Shown here: one piece after another, positions 6,243-7,519 of the stretch
How positions within the stretch are numbered: the first letter of the stretch is position 1
Layout: each line of letters begins with the position of its first letter
Source: Clostridiales bacterium
Lineage (GTDB): Bacteria > Bacillota > Clostridia > Saccharofermentanales > Saccharofermentanaceae
DNA length: 7,519 nucleotides
Assembly: GCA_017612755.1 (NCBI GenBank)
Contig: JAGAFH010000174.1
Location: 1-7,519, forward strand
Direction of reading: 5' to 3'
The notes under the pieces: model-generated
Seen by the model: the letters and a program-made list of their open reading frames with translations, nothing else
What the model was told of the DNA's origin: nothing
Database searches by the model: none
Translations under genes and position numbers: made by a program

Positions 6243-6995
6243 ATGAAGAAAACCAACGAAATGGAACTCGAGAAAGAGAGAAGATTTAAGGCCAACAACA
6301 AGAATCTTCTTCTTTTCATATCGATCCTTCTGCTCATCTTAGGCGTCGTGCTCCTCCTGGTAGATCCCATCAAGAACTTCAAGAGATCCAGGGTGGCGGA
6401 TGACGGCCTTCAGTCCGTACGCGAACAGATAGAACTTGGCGAAAACACGGAGATCACCTTCGTGGTACCCAGGGACGGAATGGAAGTGAACGGCGAATCC
6501 TACGATGTTTACGGCGATGAAGCCGAGCTTATACAGCAGATGATGGATGATGCCCAGGCGGACCTTCCCGAATATGTCACCCTTACGGCGATAGGCATAA
6601 TCGAGATCGATTCCGTGGATATCAGCATTCCCATCTGGAACGAGGCATCACTGATCGCTCTCCGCTACGGAGCCGGTCACTACGAAGGATCCGTCCTTCC
6701 GGGCGAAGAGGGAAACTGTACTATCCTGGCCCATCACATGAGGCAGGAGGGAGCCATGTTCAACAGGCTGGATGAAGTGGAGATAGGAGATCCCGTAAGG
6801 ATCCTGACCGTCGACGGACACGAGCTGGTATACATCGTAGATGAGATACTGACCGTACCGCCGTCAGAAGTAGACGACTACATCGAAGGCGATATCACCG
6901 ATACCAAGCAGCTTACCCTCATAACCTGTACATACCCTGCGGCTGGCGTGACCCACAGGCTTCTTGTGATAGGCCATCTTCTGGAGGAAAATTGA
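6243..6995 (+). CDS. Membrane-anchored sortase (class C/D-like active site)
   Basis: Cysteine transpeptidase that cleaves a C-terminal sorting motif of secreted proteins and joins them to the cell wall or to pilin subunits. The ATG at 6243 is preferred over 6216 because GGAG lies 6 bases before it; this gives 250 residues. A charged cytoplasmic end (1-20) leads into one membrane helix (about 21-40), so the enzyme faces outwards as a type II membrane protein. The catalytic set is His165 in TILAHHM, Cys229 in TLITCTY and Arg239 in THRLLV; NRLDEVEIGD (174-183) is also typical. No C-terminal membrane helix is present, unlike class C, so class D or a related group is more likely. No LPXTG-type substrate is in the window. 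Its stop overlaps the murT start, implying one operon. Confidence 0.9.
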   Translation: MKKTNEMELEKERRFKANNKNLLLFISILLLILGVVLLLVDPIKNFKRSRVADDGLQSVREQIELGENTEITFVVPRDGMEVNGESYDVYGDEAELIQQMMDDAQADLPEYVTLTAIGIIEIDSVDISIPIWNEASLIALRYGAGHYEGSVLPGEEGNCTILAHHMRQEGAMFNRLDEVEIGDPVRILTVDGHELVYIVDEILTVPPSEVDDYIEGDITDTKQLTLITCTYPAAGVTHRLLVIGHLLEEN

Positions 6996-7519
6996 GAAAG
7001 TTTATAGGAAGGGCAACGGCAAAGACTACCAGAAAGATCCTTCGCCTTATGGGGAAAGGTGCTACTACCTTACCCGGAAAACTTGCCCTTAAGGCCGATC
7101 CGTCCATCATTGCAAAAGAGGCGGAAGGCAAGGATATAATCACCATCACGGGAACAAACGGAAAGACCACCACTTCCCACATGATCTCGGATCTTCTTAA
7201 CGAGATGGGATATGATGTCATCAATAATATCTCCGGAGCCAACCTGGCCTCCGGTATCGCAACTACCCTTATCTGCGGAAAAGACGAGATCAAGAAGACG
7301 GACAAAGAGTCTAAGGGGACAGTCTATGTACTGGAAACGGATGAGGCGGCTTTTGCAAAGATCGCCGGGGATCTTAAGCCTAAGGTATCGGTAGTCACTA
7401 ACCTTTTCAGGGACCAGCTGAACAGATACGGGGAACTTACCCACACCAGGGACCTCATTGCCGGCGGTATCGACAAGACAGAGGCAAAACTGGTCATCAA
7501 CAGCGATGATTCCCTTGTG
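6992..7519 (+). CDS. murT: Lipid II isoglutaminyl synthase subunit MurT, N-terminal part (window edge)
   Basis: Mur-ligase-like subunit that with the glutaminase GatD amidates the alpha-carboxyl of D-glutamate in lipid II, giving D-isoglutamine in the stem peptide. The 176 residues present match MurT: the basic start RKFIGRATAKTTRKILRLMGKG, TLPGKLALKADP (26-37), the ATP loop GTNGKTTT (54-61), SGAN (81-84), ETDEAA (115-120), the family hallmark FRDQLNRYGEL (139-149) and NSDD (170-173). I chose TTG at 6992: GGAGG is 4 bases upstream, TTGA overlaps the sortase stop, and the length before TLPG agrees with remembered S. aureus MurT. An ATG at 7049 would remove the conserved basic N-terminus. The zinc-binding and C-terminal domains, and the expected gatD, lie beyond the right edge. 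Confidence 0.92.
   Translation, partial: MRKFIGRATAKTTRKILRLMGKGATTLPGKLALKADPSIIAKEAEGKDIITITGTNGKTTTSHMISDLLNEMGYDVINNISGANLASGIATTLICGKDEIKKTDKESKGTVYVLETDEAAFAKIAGDLKPKVSVVTNLFRDQLNRYGELTHTRDLIAGGIDKTEAKLVINSDDSLV

Noticed and set aside
7070..7444. Minus-strand open frame of 124 codons
   Set aside because: It is antisense to murT, whose plus frame carries the ATP loop and FRDQLNRYGEL.

Overview
This window is a chromosomal replication-origin locus from a low-to-mid GC Gram-positive bacterium, most likely class Clostridia. The evidence is the gene order dnaA-dnaN-recF-remB-gyrB, the Firmicutes-type DUF370/RemB protein between recF and gyrB, a sortase, and a MurT-type lipid II amidation subunit. 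I cannot assign a genus from sequence alone.

Layout. Positions 1-6148 are a minus-strand block transcribed right to left: dnaA (4814-6148), a 300-bp gap that looks like oriC and holds the dnaN promoter (4514-4813), dnaN (3404-4513), recF (2160-3407, overlapping dnaN by 4 bases), remB (1819-2070) and gyrB (1-1747, C-terminus beyond the left edge). A 94-bp divergent spacer (6149-6242) separates this block from a plus-strand envelope pair: a membrane-anchored sortase (6243-6995) and the start of murT (6992-7519, cut by the right edge), joined by a 4-base stop/start overlap with a TTG start.

How it works together. DnaA binds and melts the origin. DnaN is the sliding clamp, RecF supports repair of stalled or gapped DNA, and GyrB is the ATPase subunit that relieves supercoils ahead of the forks. 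RemB is a small DNA-binding regulator commonly kept at this place. The sortase and MurT both act on the cell wall: one anchors surface proteins, the other (with GatD, expected just outside the window) amidates the lipid II stem peptide.

Most interesting points. (1) The origin has no canonical DnaA box (TTATCCACA) that I can find, but carries three exact copies and two one-mismatch copies of TTATGAACA. The DnaA DNA-binding domain has matching departures at normally near-invariant contact positions (GGRDHTTV is GGRKHTTV; PRQ is ARS), suggesting a co-evolved initiator/origin specificity. (2) A near-palindrome TGTAACANTGTTA occurs three times, in the origin, inside recF and at the remB-gyrB junction. 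(3) GyrB has a roughly 70-residue acidic N-terminal extension and unusual residues at two positions linked to drug binding in E. coli. No mobile elements, CRISPR arrays, tRNA or rRNA genes were seen.
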